Assembly: GCF_000002235.5 (NCBI RefSeq)
Contig: NW_022145604.1
Span: 27,432,291-27,496,290 of the forward strand
Source of the DNA: Strongylocentrotus purpuratus
Taxonomy: Eukaryota > Echinodermata > Echinoidea > Camarodonta > Strongylocentrotidae
Direction: 5' to 3'
DNA: 64,000 nt
Every line of letters starts with the position of its first letter. Within the stretch, counting starts at the first letter, position 1. Below, piece by piece: positions 48,288 through 60,221 of this stretch. Below the pieces are notes generated by a model. That model was given only the letters and a program-made list of their open reading frames with translations. It was not told where the DNA came from and ran no database searches. Made by a program: the position numbers and the translations under genes.

Positions 48288-48681
48288 AGATGAAGTTGAG
48301 TTCTGGTCATGCGATGGCATTGTGAAAGAAACGGTGTGGAATCCACCAGAAAATGTTGATCATCTAGCATATAAGAATTGTGGTATTGCAAGGTTCTGGA
48401 ATCATCAAAATGATAAGAAATTTGACCAAGTCTTGGTAAAGTAACAAACACTGTACACAGAAAGATGTAAATGTATATGGGACTACACGAACACGTGGCG
48501 TAAAAATCCTACCCTGGAGTTTTACGATATTACATGACATATTGATAATAATTATGAAGGCATTTGAAGAGCCATGCTTTTCAGGGAACATGTCTTATCT
48601 GATGTTCTTCCACACTTGCATAATAAGAATGATAACGCTCACAAATTATTTTCCACCTCTTCCCAGAACTCAACCTTCTCT
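48288..48681 (+). mobile_element. TTAA-type MITE, family I, copy 2
   Basis: 394 bp between TTAA at 48284-48287 and 48682-48685. Left end AGATGAAGTTGAGTTCTGG; right end, inverted, AGAGAAGGTTGAGTTCTGG. This is a TIR of about 19 bp with three mismatches. It shares internal sequence with I1 (30657) and the sub-terminal TTGAGTTCTG with family C. Confidence 0.85.
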
Positions 48682-48689
48682 TTAAGGAG

Positions 48690-49325
48690 ACATGGATCAC
48701 AAGCTATTGAGCAATATCACAAAATGCAGGAAGACAATTTATACACAACTTAGAACAAAATGTAACAATTTGTAAACAGTTTCAGATTTTTAGATTTCAG
48801 TCTTTCGCAAACTATTAAATATGAAGGGAATTAATCTTTCCGAATGTTTTATGAATAAAGAGGATACAGAACGATGTTTGCAGCTGATTATATGCATCTA
48901 AAAGAGGGTTAAACCTGATATTTTGCTCAGAAAATTGCCTTCACCAGATTGCATCTTTTTTATTTCGAAATTTATATCAGACATGCGGTGGCTTGCAAAT
49001 GCATACAACTACTTCGAATAAAAGATAATGCGAGGGAGCTTTATACATCAAGATTAACATGACATTTTCGTATTAAAATGCAAATTTGTGTAGAGCTTTA
49101 AAAAGATAAACTATTTTTGGACCAAAAGACGCTTTGTATTTATCTTTACATAAAAATGCATGAGAAGATTAAAATATATTTGCAATATTACATGTTTAGC
49201 TTTAATGTTAAGGCTGATAATCTGTTCATATCTAATAATATACTCATAGCACTCAGAAGAAGATTGCCGATGCCTATTTTCTGGAACATCTACAAGCATT
49301 GGTTAGAATGATCTATAAACTGATC
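48690..49325. other. AT-rich spacer, possibly upstream part of LINE fragment
   Basis: No reverse transcriptase-like frame seen. Two overlapping frames near 49111-49311 on opposite strands are featureless. Confidence 0.35.
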
Positions 49326-49329
49326 AAGC

Positions 49330-49775
49330 GAGGCGTGATACACGACGTATCGAATCTAATTCTGTTGACTCAATGTCCTTTTCCCGCATTTTTCTGATTT
49401 AACCTCCCTTTTCTAGAGCTTTTGCAATAATTTATTTTCCTTTTCTATTTTTCTCTCTTTGTTGCCTTCTACTTTTTTCCCCTATTTTTCCTCTCTTTTG
49501 AATTGTTTCTCTTCCCAAAATTCATATCTTCTTTGTTACATATTTTATTAATTTTCTATGTATACTTTGTTTTCAAGACGTATTTTAAAATAGCCCCAGA
49601 GGAACTAATACTTCAACAAACTCTGCTTATAGTTACAATGTAGTTCCTCTTTTCTCGTGCCATTACTATCATATTTGTCTATTTTCATTGCATGTGTTTT
49701 GGAACATATCTATTCATTGTATTATGTTTCGCATGAGAAATAAAATCATTTGAATTGAATTGAAAAAATCAAGAT
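49330..49775 (+). mobile_element. LINE-like 3' UTR and tail, plus strand
   Basis: T/C-rich segment ending in AAATAAAATCATTTGAATTG followed by AATTGAA at about 49740-49764. A polyadenylation-like AATAAA with tandem TTGAA pentamers is typical of CR1/L2-like LINE 3' ends. The coding part is absent, so this is a 5'-truncated insertion; its left border is uncertain. Confidence 0.5.
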
Positions 49776-49983
49776 GAGATTAAATGCATCAGTGGCACGA
49801 TAACTCTTCCCCCCTAAAAATCCGCCATAACCATGTGTGAATGGCAGGCGGGCACGCCAAGTCAGGTGCTATTTTTTCCTGTATGATTTCATAAAGGTTT
49901 CCATAAAATCCATGACATCGGAGATATTTTTATAATAATGATAAGAATATTTGTAGTAGTAATAATATTAATAATAAAGATAA

Positions 49984-50307
49984 TGGGTGGTATTCCGGTA
50001 GCGCGTACTAAGTTAGCGCATACTTAGTTAGTTCATACTTTTATGGAGTGCCTGTTGCAAACTAATTTACCATGTACAGATTATTTTAATCCTTCAATGA
50101 AAAGTGTCCAAAAAATTAATTTTGCAATGAAATGGGATGAAAAAGATATTATGAGTATGCAGTGAATTTCAACAAAGTCTTTGGTAGATTATCTTTGTCA
50201 TGAATATTGAAGGAGGAAGATGAAACCTAGCATTCCATAGAAGTGTGAACTAAAATTCTTTTTTAGTCTGGACTTAGTCCCGGCTTAACTTATGAGAATA
50301 CCACCCA
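49984..50307. mobile_element. MITE, family K
   Basis: 324 bp with ends TGGGTGGTATTC (49984) and its inverse GAATACCACCCA (50296-50307). The inner right sequence, inverted, AAGCCGGGACTAAGTCC contains the alternation ACTAAG also present near the left end (ACTAAGTTAGC). The TIR is short and perfect. Superfamily not assigned. Flanked on both sides by AT-rich GATAAT repeats. Confidence 0.72.
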
Positions 50308-50309
50308 AT

Positions 50310-51930
50310 GATAATAATGATAACGATAATGGTAATAGTCATGATAATTATTTTAAAAAACATAAAAATGGTAGTATTATTAATGATAATAGTAACGACT
50401 GTTTCATGTAAAGCAGTTTTTCAATTACAGTGAAATCGACCAAAGCGTCTATAGTACATTACCCCGGTCATTGGATTCTATAATTAAGATTCTGCACTTT
50501 AAAGCGTGCACTCTCAACCCCCGTATCCCGTAAACTTAATATCCACTTACATGTTTCTTTTGCATCCTAGCAGGTACCTATTTTGGACACTTATTTCGAT
50601 GTCTGCATTTCCAAGAAACCGTCACAATATCTTGACATATTACACGTACATGTGCATACATACTACGAAGGGGTGGCTTGTAAGTTTAGCCTAGATTTCA
50701 TGTTGCCCGTAGTCCATATCAAATATTTGAACGTTGCACATGAGGGCAACACTAATAAGTTGAACCGCCTCGGTACATGAAATTTTGCTACATTTCTGTT
50801 TTCGTTGTGTCCTGTCTCCTGTGCATGTTGCAGGTAAGATTAAGATCTGGTTACGGTTAAGATACTTTAATAACCATGTCCAAGGTTATCATAACTTAGA
50901 GCTGCAAAATATCAATATTACTTCGGGTCGTTTTTGTTTAATAATTTGGATTGGAACCTTTTGGTGTCGAGTTACTCTTTCCATTACTTCGCATGCCAGA
51001 GTGTCCAAAAACCTTTGGAAAACAGTTTCACTTTAACCGAGGGTCTTAGACGCCATCTCAAGAAATAAGGGATACAGTATTCTTAAAACAATCCAATCGA
51101 TTTGTGTAAGAACATTTTCAAAATAAAGGAATTCAATGCTGGGTGAGTACACCCCCCCCCCCTAAACCCCCCGATGCCCCTAAAGAACTGTCACATCGCA
51201 TATAATTGTCGTCAACGTCGGCATTCGCACATGTTGACTCTATATAAATGGGTAATATATCAATATTTCGTCACATGCACTCTGTTTCCTATTCGACTGG
51301 AAAGTAACATGTTTTGAAAGTATCGGTGGCCTGGGTGTCATTTTCGTCAATTTAAAATTGTCCTCTGTCGTCACAGTCTGTTTCTTTACGTCTGGAGTTA
51401 CAAATGGCCCGAATAATAATTTCAAAGTTTCCAAACCTGTTGTCGTTGTACTTTCTTTTTGATCTCGTTAAACATTGTAAGTACGGTGAAAAGAAAAGAA
51501 AAACGTTCAAGAAATCAATCCATCAGCATGGGCGATTTAGATAACCTTGTCAATTTTCAGAAGCATGACAAGAAATCTGCCAACAGTACAGTGACATATT
51601 AAGGCAAACTATAAGGTATTGAAACTGTCTTTGTGTTGAAAATCTGAAAGTGTTTGCGAGTGTGTTTGAAGAGTTTGTTGTTGGGATATCAATTTTGTTT
51701 TAATAGGGTATGTACAAAAATGGAAATGCAAACGAGCACTGTCGCCAGAGTCTGTTTCGTAATCATCATCGCGGATATGACGTCAAGGATTAAGGAAACT
51801 TAAGCAGCGAACTGGTCAGGATATCAAGTTGTTTTTACACGATATGTGAAATTCCTAACTTGCTTCACAGAATTACGACCTACAGTAAACATGAAAGAGC
51901 ACAAACGTCTGACGTTGAAGTATCTTGATG
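50310..51930. other. Intergenic DNA
   Basis: GATAAT-rich at 50310-50400; C10 run near 51152-51161; a CRE octamer TGACGTCA near 51778. No gene supported. Confidence 0.4.
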
Positions 51931-51934
51931 ATAT

Positions 51935-51988
51935 TAATACTTGCAATGTATATAGCGCCTTTTCCACTGGAAACAAAATGCGCTTTAA
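51935..51988 (-). mobile_element. SINE-like tail, target of B2
   Basis: Read on the minus strand: AAAGCGCATTTTGTTTCCAG then TGGAAAAGGCGCTATATACA, the same layout as the other SINE tails here. The TTAA used by B2 (51985-51988) abuts this AAAGCGC box, so B2 appears to have inserted at the edge of, or inside, an existing SINE. Confidence 0.5.
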
Positions 51989-52486
51989 AGGTAATACAAA
52001 GTTTTGGGAAATTTTGAAAATTGGGTGGATAGTGATTCTTTACAATTTTGATATATTTGGATGCCCCTGTAGATGTATTAAAAGCACTAGAAAATTTAGC
52101 CCTTAAAACCCTTCTACTTTCGAGAAAAATTGAATATGAACATTTACCGGTGCTCCCGGTAAATTTTGATAAATTTCAAATAGCGCCTACGGCCGTACAA
52201 TGGTAGCTGCGACCATGAAAATCTCAGAATATGAAGTTGTGATATATAATTTCCAAACGGGAATAGCTAATCGGTCGATTTTAGTCAAGAAACATTGTTT
52301 AATAGCTTAATTAATATCTTAACCTTGAGAGGGAACTGTACAACTTAAAGAGTTTATTATTTACAATTTCATAACTGTAGACTCGATTTCAACCGCGACA
52401 ACGATCACTGAATATTGTAGGATCGCATATGCTTCCTAATAATTTGAACCAAATTCATGACCCTATACCAAAACTTTGTATTACCT
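51989..52486 (+). mobile_element. TTAA-type MITE, family B, copy 2 (uninterrupted)
   Basis: 498 bp between TTAA at 51985-51988 and 52487-52490. Ends AGGTAATACAAAGTTTTGG on both sides (inverted), a TIR of about 19 bp. It is the undisturbed counterpart of B1. The site where A1 entered B1 corresponds to CCCTTAAAACCC at about 52103. No coding capacity. Confidence 0.93.
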
Positions 52487-52494
52487 TTAAGATA

Positions 52495-52900
52495 CAAGTG
52501 TTACAATATAAACAAGTTACCCACCCGAGACCGATGACAGTGTGAGTAATATGAATGTATATAGTTTAAGAATAGATATGTCTTCAAACTCTGTACGAAT
52601 TGTTCTATTTTGGGGGGGTAATAGGTTATTGTTTTGGATTAAGTCGTAACTAATGGATTAAACGTTTAGTGAACCCTTAATTCTAAACATAACGATGGAC
52701 TAAAAGTGCTTTAAAAATTAAATGAAGCTGAAGATATTATATATTGTTCATGTTATGTTGAATACGGCACACATATCATGAGCAGTTAAATTATTTATAC
52801 CTTACCAAGTTTTGTAATTCTTTAAGCATGTTGGAAAATGTGACATATTAAAGCTTACATTTAAAACATTCAACAAAGGCCAAAATTCAACCACTTTAAT
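52495..52900. other. Spacer
   Basis: G7 run near 52612-52618; nothing recognised. Confidence 0.4.
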
Positions 52901-52904
52901 ATAT

Positions 52905-52988
52905 ATATATCTGTAAAGCGCTTTGAGAGGGCATTCGGTCCTGAAAAGCGCTATATTAGAACTAGCTATTATTATTTTATTATTTGTA
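52905..52988 (+). mobile_element. SINE 3' end with (ATT)n tail
   Basis: TCTGTAAAGCGCTTTGAGAG, GGTCCTGAAAAGCGCTATAT and a TATTATTATTTTATTATT tail. The two AAAGCGC boxes flanking a 25-bp spacer are the signature shared by several fragments here. Confidence 0.65.
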
Positions 52989-53188
52989 AATAAAAGCAGT
53001 CCTGTAAGCAACGTTGTGTATCTGACCCCACTGTTCTGCATGTCACCAAAGAATACTGTATACCAAGACACGCTTACTTGGACGTGTATGAGTTTCACAA
53101 GGACATCATGCACTAACCCTGAGATACACATGGCATAGGCCTAAAGCTTTGGCCTGCTTGTCTGAATTGGACCAGTTACCGTAGACCT

Positions 53189-53346
53189 GGACCCCGTTGC
53201 ATAAAACTTACCATTGATGGTAACTTTGTCATCAATGGCAACTACCATGGAAACAGCGCTCAACAGCCAATCAAAATCAAGGTTTCCATGGTAGTTACCA
53301 TTGATGACAAAGTTACCATCAATGGTAAGTTTTGTGCAACGGGGCC
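53189..53346. mobile_element. Palindromic MITE with ~64-bp arms
   Basis: Ends GGACCCCGTTGCATAAAACT and, inverted, GGGCCCCGTTGCACAAAACT. The arms include repeated inverted TTACCATTGATGGTAAC, ATCAATGG and CCATGG blocks, so each arm can itself fold. The centre CCAATCAAAATCAAGGTTTC matches the centre of family F at 42591. Such elements are widespread in marine animals (from memory). Confidence 0.88.
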
Positions 53347-53349
53347 CAT

Positions 53350-54570
53350 ATGGGAGCGCTGGCTTTATTGTACTGCGTATTAAAACTTAGAAATCCTGAC
53401 CTACGATTTCCTGTCAATTAATCAATTCGAGGAATCCCAGTGCTTGACTTGTAAATATGTTTGTGAAGCGACTGAAATAACACATAGTCTCGGCATAGAA
53501 GAGAAAGCTGGAAGCACGATGGGCATATTGGAAGAAGAAGCGTGAGTTCAACACTAGGATGTGCCTTTTCCTCGGAATGGAAAATGTAAAAATATGACAA
53601 ATCGATAACCACGAACGAAAAAAAATGGCTGCATATTCTGGGGAAAGCCAGGAGTCAAGAATGAGAAATGCGATTTTCATTTCACAACTCACGGCTGAAC
53701 ATGCAACTCGATATGCCGCCACCAAAAACAGACATACTACTTTACATGGAGATGGCGTTGGGGATAACGTAGGAGGACTGGGACGGGCAAGTCAATGACT
53801 TCAGAAGCTAGCCGGATTCCTCTTGCATTGCTGACCGTTTGGGGCAAATTGGCTTCTAATCGATGCGGGCTTCAGTGTACTCTGTAGAGTTAAGATTCCC
53901 TGCAATACGATCGAGTTTCATTGATTGTGGATAATATTCCGTTTCTTTCTAGATATAAGAAGGATTGTGGGAGGGAGTGAGGAAGGAAGGAAGGGCGGGG
54001 AAAGATAGAGGAAGAGTTAGGGAGAGAGAAGGGGAGGGAGAGAAAGAAAGAGTGAGAGGGGATGACGGTTGGGTTCAACACCCTCTCGTTCATCCGTGCT
54101 CGATTGTTTGTTTTGGGTGAAACATAGTCATGCTGGTAGATACTGTGTTCCTTCAGCTAATTAAATAGTAGTGCTCCGTCCTAGGAGAGACCTCCGACCT
54201 AGCCCCTACACCTGTTTTCGGAACCATTCTGTCCGACCTGACAAATGCTATGCCGAGGTTCATTTTATCACGTTTAATTTAGGATGGTGGACGAAGGCTA
54301 AGAGACCATAGGCTTAGAAGAACCCAGATATTACTAGGGTTACATTTAACAGAAGGGGTGCTACTTCAAACAGGTACCCATCACTAAAGTACAGTTTTCT
54401 GATCAATGCCTTTCTGGCTACATGAAAATGAATCTGCGCCTGTAATTGAGAACGAGATTAGGTTTACACCTAACTGAATGGTTTTTTATCCTCATATATC
54501 CACTTGACCACAAAGGTTCAAAATGTTCAACTTTAATTCAGACTAACGTTGCGGTGTATCTTACATGTTT
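53350..54570. other. Intergenic DNA with GA tract
   Basis: Overlapping minus frames at 53414-53725 have no motif. GA/GGAA-rich tract near 53968-54060. Confidence 0.4.
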
Positions 54571-54579
54571 ATTTTGACA

Positions 54580-54965
54580 CTTGCCCCTTTTCCTTCGACA
54601 AGTTCCCATTGTCCTGTGCAATAGGTGTTAATTTTCCATTCTCGTAATTGCCCTTTTTTATTCTGAAGTAGGTGCTCTTTATCAGGAACGAAAAGAACCC
54701 CTTTCCAATTTTGATAAGAGACCCCTTCACCTCTGATAATTGCCCTATTAAAATATAAGAAGTGCCCCTTTTACTTTGACAAATGCCCCTTTTTCTTTGT
54801 AAGAAGTGCCCCTTCTCCTTTTAATAACTACCCCTTTTTAAGCGCATCTTATATTTTCACATTTGCCTCTTTTCCTTTCTAAGAAGTGCCCCATTTTTCT
54901 AATGATAAGTGCCCCCATTAAAAAAAAAGTGCCCTTTCCCCTTCTCATAAATGCCCCTTGTCATC
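54580..54965. repeat. Degenerate GTGCCCC minisatellite
   Basis: Repeated units of about 22-30 bp built on AAGTGCCCCTTTTTCTTT with variants (AATGCCCC, AATTGCCC, AACTACCCC). At least a dozen units; the spacer between boxes is T/A-rich. Diverged, hence not recent. Confidence 0.85.
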
Positions 54966-54969
54966 TCTG

Positions 54970-56120
54970 GAAAATGACTTGCAGGTTGAGTTCCGGGAAA
55001 GATGAAACACAATTTGTGAGCTTGTTCATTCTTTTTTTTAATCCTGAAAGGAATAGGTCTTCAACTGCCGTCGTATAAAAACAAGTAGCAGCTAATGGTT
55101 GTGGACCACACTTACATGCCACGTGTTTGTTATTATTATTAATATCATCATTATTTATTCGGCAAATACACATTTCTGTGTACAGTGCATTTTACTTCTT
55201 TTTTCCCTTCCAATTTGTCTTGATGTGCATGTGACTTTTAGCGAGACTGGGTCAATTTCTAATATTTTCGATGATACCAAAACCTCACAGTTATATACCA
55301 ATATTTATCTGATACATGATCATCAGCCTTTTCCAATTGATTCAATACAGTTTCTTTTACAATGCAATCAATCGCATAACCAGAACTCACAAGCAAAAGA
55401 ACGAAGGATAAAGTATATGGCCCTTAACTAAGGTGTGTGTGTAGGGTTTCGTAGAAATTATGGCAATTTGGAAAAGTAACACCATTTGGTAGTGTATCAT
55501 CACGTATCAAACTAGCCCGTCATGGTCATTGGTAATTGAGTTTATTTGAGGGACAGGGGACAACGAGGTGTTTTCCCGAGATATGGACAGCGTCCCTCAC
55601 CAAATTACTTTATAATTTGATCTATTTGGGGTAGATATATAGAAGAGCTGGAGAAAGCCTACACGGCCAGACGTGTCATTTAGGCGTATAATCGATGTCA
55701 TTGGAATTTACATTACAATCGGCCCTTGGGATAGATATCATTTTTCGCTGATTATCTGCAACTCCCCCCCCCCCCCCCCCTGACTTGTTTTTGTCTTTGA
55801 TGTCGGCCTTTTCATCTCTCTGGTTCTCTCTTTATTTGTTAAAAGGCAGTTTCGCAAAATGGTGCAGTGACTGCATACATTGTCAGATAATAACGGGTCT
55901 ACGTGCAATGACTTTAATATCCGATAAAAACTTTTCCTTTCAACACGTTGTACACATGCATGTATTCATATGTATGTGTTTTTCAGGTCATGTGTGAAAG
56001 CCCGTACTGTGGCGTACCGTGAAACCAGCTATTGAAGGGAGGGGACTGGTTTGGTAGGGGGCACCAGCCCTAATAGATGGGTGAAATATGAATCAACAAG
56101 GACATCAGATGTGGGAGGGG
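54970..56120. other. Intergenic DNA with C17 run
   Basis: C17 run at 55764-55780. A 110-codon plus frame at 55099-55431 has no domain and starts in an ATT-rich stretch. Confidence 0.4.
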
Positions 56121-56129
56121 TCGCATCCT

Positions 56130-56186
56130 CCCCATCCCCCTCCCCTCCCTCTTTCTCCCCTTCCCTCTTTCTTCCCCCACCCTTTC

Positions 56187-56240
<54 letters not shown>

Positions 56241-56398
56241 TCTCTCTCTCTCTCTCTGTCTATCCATCTCTCTCTCTCTTTCTCTCTCTCTTTATATATA
56301 TTTATCTAGCGGTCTCTCTCTCTTTATCTAACTATCTATCTCTCTCGCTCGCACGATCTATCACCCTCTCCCTCTCTCTCTCTCTCTCTTTCTCCCCC

Positions 56399-56429
<31 letters not shown>

Positions 56430-56435
56430 TGAAGT
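56130..56435. repeat. Compound C/CT/CA microsatellite
   Basis: CCCTCC-rich start, (CT)n, (CA)10 at about 56220-56240, (CT)n again with TATC and TTATA variants. Ser/Pro/Leu-rich frames are spurious. Confidence 0.95.
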
Positions 56436-56439
56436 ATTA

Positions 56440-58340
56440 AAAAATAATGTCAATATTAAAGAAGTATGATAAAAAAGCTGGTTTTGTTTAATTCGGGTGA
56501 ATCATTGGCAACGGCACAAACAAAAAACAATTATCCTTTTTTACAGAAGTGGTTCAGTTCCCTCGATCTTGCGGAATACATGCATGTAATAACGGAAGAG
56601 CCCCATTGTCCTTGTCATTCAATCCTTACCCCTCTTGTTCCAACAAATCGAGTGTTTGTTTGCTTTCCGTTTTTTTATGTGAAGTTTTACATTTTAGAAG
56701 ACAAGATTCGATACATCTGTCAAGAATGTATTTTCGGAACAAATGTGCTGATTATCTTGAGCGTCCCTTACTCGGTGTTGTTGAGATGGTAGATAAGCCG
56801 AGCTGTGACAATCGTAGGGTAAGGAGGAGGAAATGGGGGCTGCACCCCTACCCCTTCTCGAGGCCTTTTAAAACATGTAATATTCGGGCAAACATCGTCT
56901 TATAATCAGGCATTGACGTGTCCCGTCGCTACTTTCTCATATAATGCATAGTATCACACTAAATGTATTAAAATGCTTGAAAACGGTGAAGGTCTACGTA
57001 TTAAATGGAATTCCGAGGAGATGTCAATATAGTAGGAAATGTTTCAAAAGCTGTATTGACTCGAAAGTTTAGGATCATGAAACTATCGCAAGGCGCTGCA
57101 TAATTATTCAATTGATGTATCACATGGGGAAGGAGGGGAAATTATAGCCTTCAGGGTTATACTTCACAAAAGTATATAGGTTGAATCGGTAAGTCAATGC
57201 GCTAAACCAGTAGTTTGGTGGGGATACTGGAAAGATACATCCGCCCAAGAAACGGACACCCCCCCTCCCCCCCCCCCCCTTCTCCGGCCCCGCCCCGCAG
57301 AACAGAGAAACTGCTCCCGTACTCCAAAAAGTGACAACCGATGTTAATGGGATATATTGGATTACGTTGACAAGGCGAATGAGCAGAGGCTTTGTTTCAA
57401 ATGATGAAGGTGGTAGAGATGCGATCACGGAGATACAGATGGGTGAGGATGGGATGGATGTGACGGAGACATGGTGTCAGATGTATTCGACTTTGTGCAA
57501 GGAAAGAGATTGGAAAAGTGAGAGGATTAATGGAGATGGTGGGAGAACGAAAGACGAGAGGGGCATATGGAGTTGAAGAGGGGTACGTGTATAGGTGTGA
57601 CAGATATTTGGCATAGTTGCTGGGCACGGGAGACTCCCCCTATCAAATTGTGTAAATGAAAGAAAAAAATGGAAAATGAGACAAAGAAAGGGGAAAGAGA
57701 GGAAAAAGTGAACAAAGATGATAAGATCACCTCCAATAGAGTACTGAAAAGTGACGTCATACTGGACAAGTTGTCACAGTTTCTGGTTCCAAACAATTAT
57801 GTGCTCACAACAGCCCCTAAACACTGAATTTGCCCTGCTCCAGCCCGTTGCTTGAAAGAATTTGCGGTGAACCTCATGCGCAGCTCTGTTGTTTAAAACC
57901 AGTAACCTGGACCACGAGCTACTATGACGTTAGCACTCGCGTAATCTATAATACCCACTCATTGATAGCATGTAGGTATGCCTTCATCTGTCTAGTGAAT
58001 CTGGTCCCTCCATAACAGATGAATGAATGGTCAAGAAGTATAAACGACGGCATTATTTAGGAGCTGGTAAATTAGACAGGTACAAAATGTATCATGGAAT
58101 ATTTAGGTGCAGGAGAACGAAAGTACTTGTACGAATGTTAGATAACAACATTACAAAGGGCAGCAAGGGGTGATGGACGTTCTAAAGAATCCTCTGTTTA
58201 AAAGATTGGTTTCAAGATTGGTTTCTCTATATACAATTAATTTATTATGAACATTTATGAGAATGAAATTTGAAGTTAGTTTTGTTTGTTTTAAAAGAGC
58301 TGGGGTGAAGGTCAAGGTCGTTGCGTTGTGATAAAGAGTG
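56440..58340. other. Intergenic DNA
   Basis: C-rich run near 57258-57279; a CRE octamer TGACGTCA near 57754. Frames at 56466-56905 and 57120-57428 overlap on different strands and show no domain. Confidence 0.4.
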
Positions 58341-58344
58341 ACCC

Positions 58345-58392
58345 CCCTCCTCTCTCCCTCTCTTTCTTTCTCTCTCTCTCTCTCTCTCTCTT
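58345..58392. repeat. (CT)n microsatellite
   Basis: CCCTCT then pure CT. A second short CT run lies near 58552-58568 and a C10 run near 58632-58642. Confidence 0.93.
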
Positions 58393-58997
58393 ATCTAAAC
58401 ACACATATAGTGATGCAGCATGGGTCCAGAGTTGGGGGGCACCGGCAACCAGGGACTGGCTTTACTTGGTAGGTAGGATAATATAAAACCATTAAGGTCA
58501 TTTATTAGGGCATGTGTGAGATGATCGTATCATCTCTTTACGTTCCTTTGCCTCTCTCTCTCTCTCTCACTGCACACATCGCCAAACGCACTCTCTTCCT
58601 CTCCTTCTCCCCTGTCCCCTCCCCCTGCGCCACCCCCCCCCCCTTCCTCCTTCCCGCGGGCGCTAAGCCACCGATCACATATATCAAATCAATAGCCTTG
58701 TCTCTATTAATAGCGCTCAATTTAGGATGACACGTCCATATGACAGACCATGTCACCGAGGGGATGTCATCGGCCATCGCTCTCCTAACACCCTGGGACA
58801 TGTGACGAGAGATAGATCTGAAGCATCCTCGGTACGCCACTTCTGATGTGGTGGTAGCTAATTTGGTATGCTCTAGCCCTGCCCGGGTTATTGTGTCAAG
58901 TGGATACTAGCTGCTCATTGGTCATATCTATCATTGTCTAGCATCTATAGTGCATCCAGATGTGAAATAAAGTTCATATAAAGCCCCTTGTGCCGAG

Positions 58998-59054
58998 TAG
59001 ACGTAGTATTAGTAGCAGTAGTAGCAGTAGTAATAGCAGTAGCAGTAGTAATAG

Positions 59055-59093
<39 letters not shown>

Positions 59094-59110
59094 CGTAGTA
59101 GTAGTAGTAC

Positions 59111-59148
<38 letters not shown>

Positions 59149-59215
59149 ATAGTAGTAGTAGTAGTAGTAGTTGTAGTAATAATAAGAAGAAGAAGAACAA
59201 CAACAACAGCAACGG
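58998..59215. repeat. (TAG)n microsatellite ending in AAG/AAC repeats
   Basis: More than 50 TAG units with TAA and CAG variants, followed by AATAAGAAGAAGAACAACAAC. Same motif as 41797-41998 but a separate array. Frames are poly-Ser, poly-Val or poly-Leu artefacts. Confidence 0.97.
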
Positions 59216-59219
59216 TAAG

Positions 59220-60045
59220 GGGAAGAAATTGATAATGATAATAGTTCTACGAAATAATTTTTTTTTACTAGTACACTGTCCTATGTGACATTTTATGATA
59301 TGTGTCATCTCTTCATGTGATAATTTGACAAACATTACCGTAATCGAAGCTGTCAGATTCGATTCAAATGTATACCGGCAAAACATATTAAAGTCCAATA
59401 CAAATATTTCACAAACGTCATGAGCATACTTGAAATACACTGTAATTAGATCATGTCTTCCAAATACTAGGTTATCATCATCTACCCCCGATTTTAACTC
59501 ATCATTCTCTTTACCAAGAGAGTGTTCTGCGGGTTAGGGTCGGCAACCGGAGTGAACTTGGAGCGTTGTCCTTGTGTCGAACTTGCCACCTTCCCATGCT
59601 AAAAATAAACGTCCCTCACTAGTCCCCGCATATAACAACCAGGATTACTAGTCTCCAAGGGTATCACCTAATCATTTTGAAGGGGTAGGGGCGTTCTCAG
59701 ACAAAATATGCCCAAAGGTGGCCTAATTTTTTCAATGAATAAACATTGTATACATCGTAATTTGTTAGTATGCAGTCAAAGCTCAAAAGCGTATTTGTGT
59801 TCTCGGGGACCAAAGGGAACTTTTGATTTAGCGACAGAAACGTGATATGGGGAGGGCGTCACACCAGATGCCCGCATCCTTCTACCTACGCCCCTGTCTG
59901 TCACGGTCATCAGGAACAAGGCACTCTATTGCATTCTGACTCCAACTAATATTCCAGGACTTCACGCCATACCACCCTGATCAGTACCGACGTGGCCGCA
60001 TTCTTGGGGACGCCTCTGCCATTTCTCATCACGTGTCATCAAAGT
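59220..60045. other. Intergenic DNA left of CRE duplication
   Basis: No element recognised. Confidence 0.4.
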
Positions 60046-60051
60046 GCGGCG

Positions 60052-60141
60052 TTTCACTGCGGTCGCAATGTTTGACGCCATCTTTAATCCCAACACCTTA
60101 CGTCCAGATGCTGACGTCACATTTTATCATGTCCATCCTTC

Positions 60142-60174
<33 letters not shown>

Positions 60175-60176
60175 TC

Positions 60177-60221
<45 letters not shown>

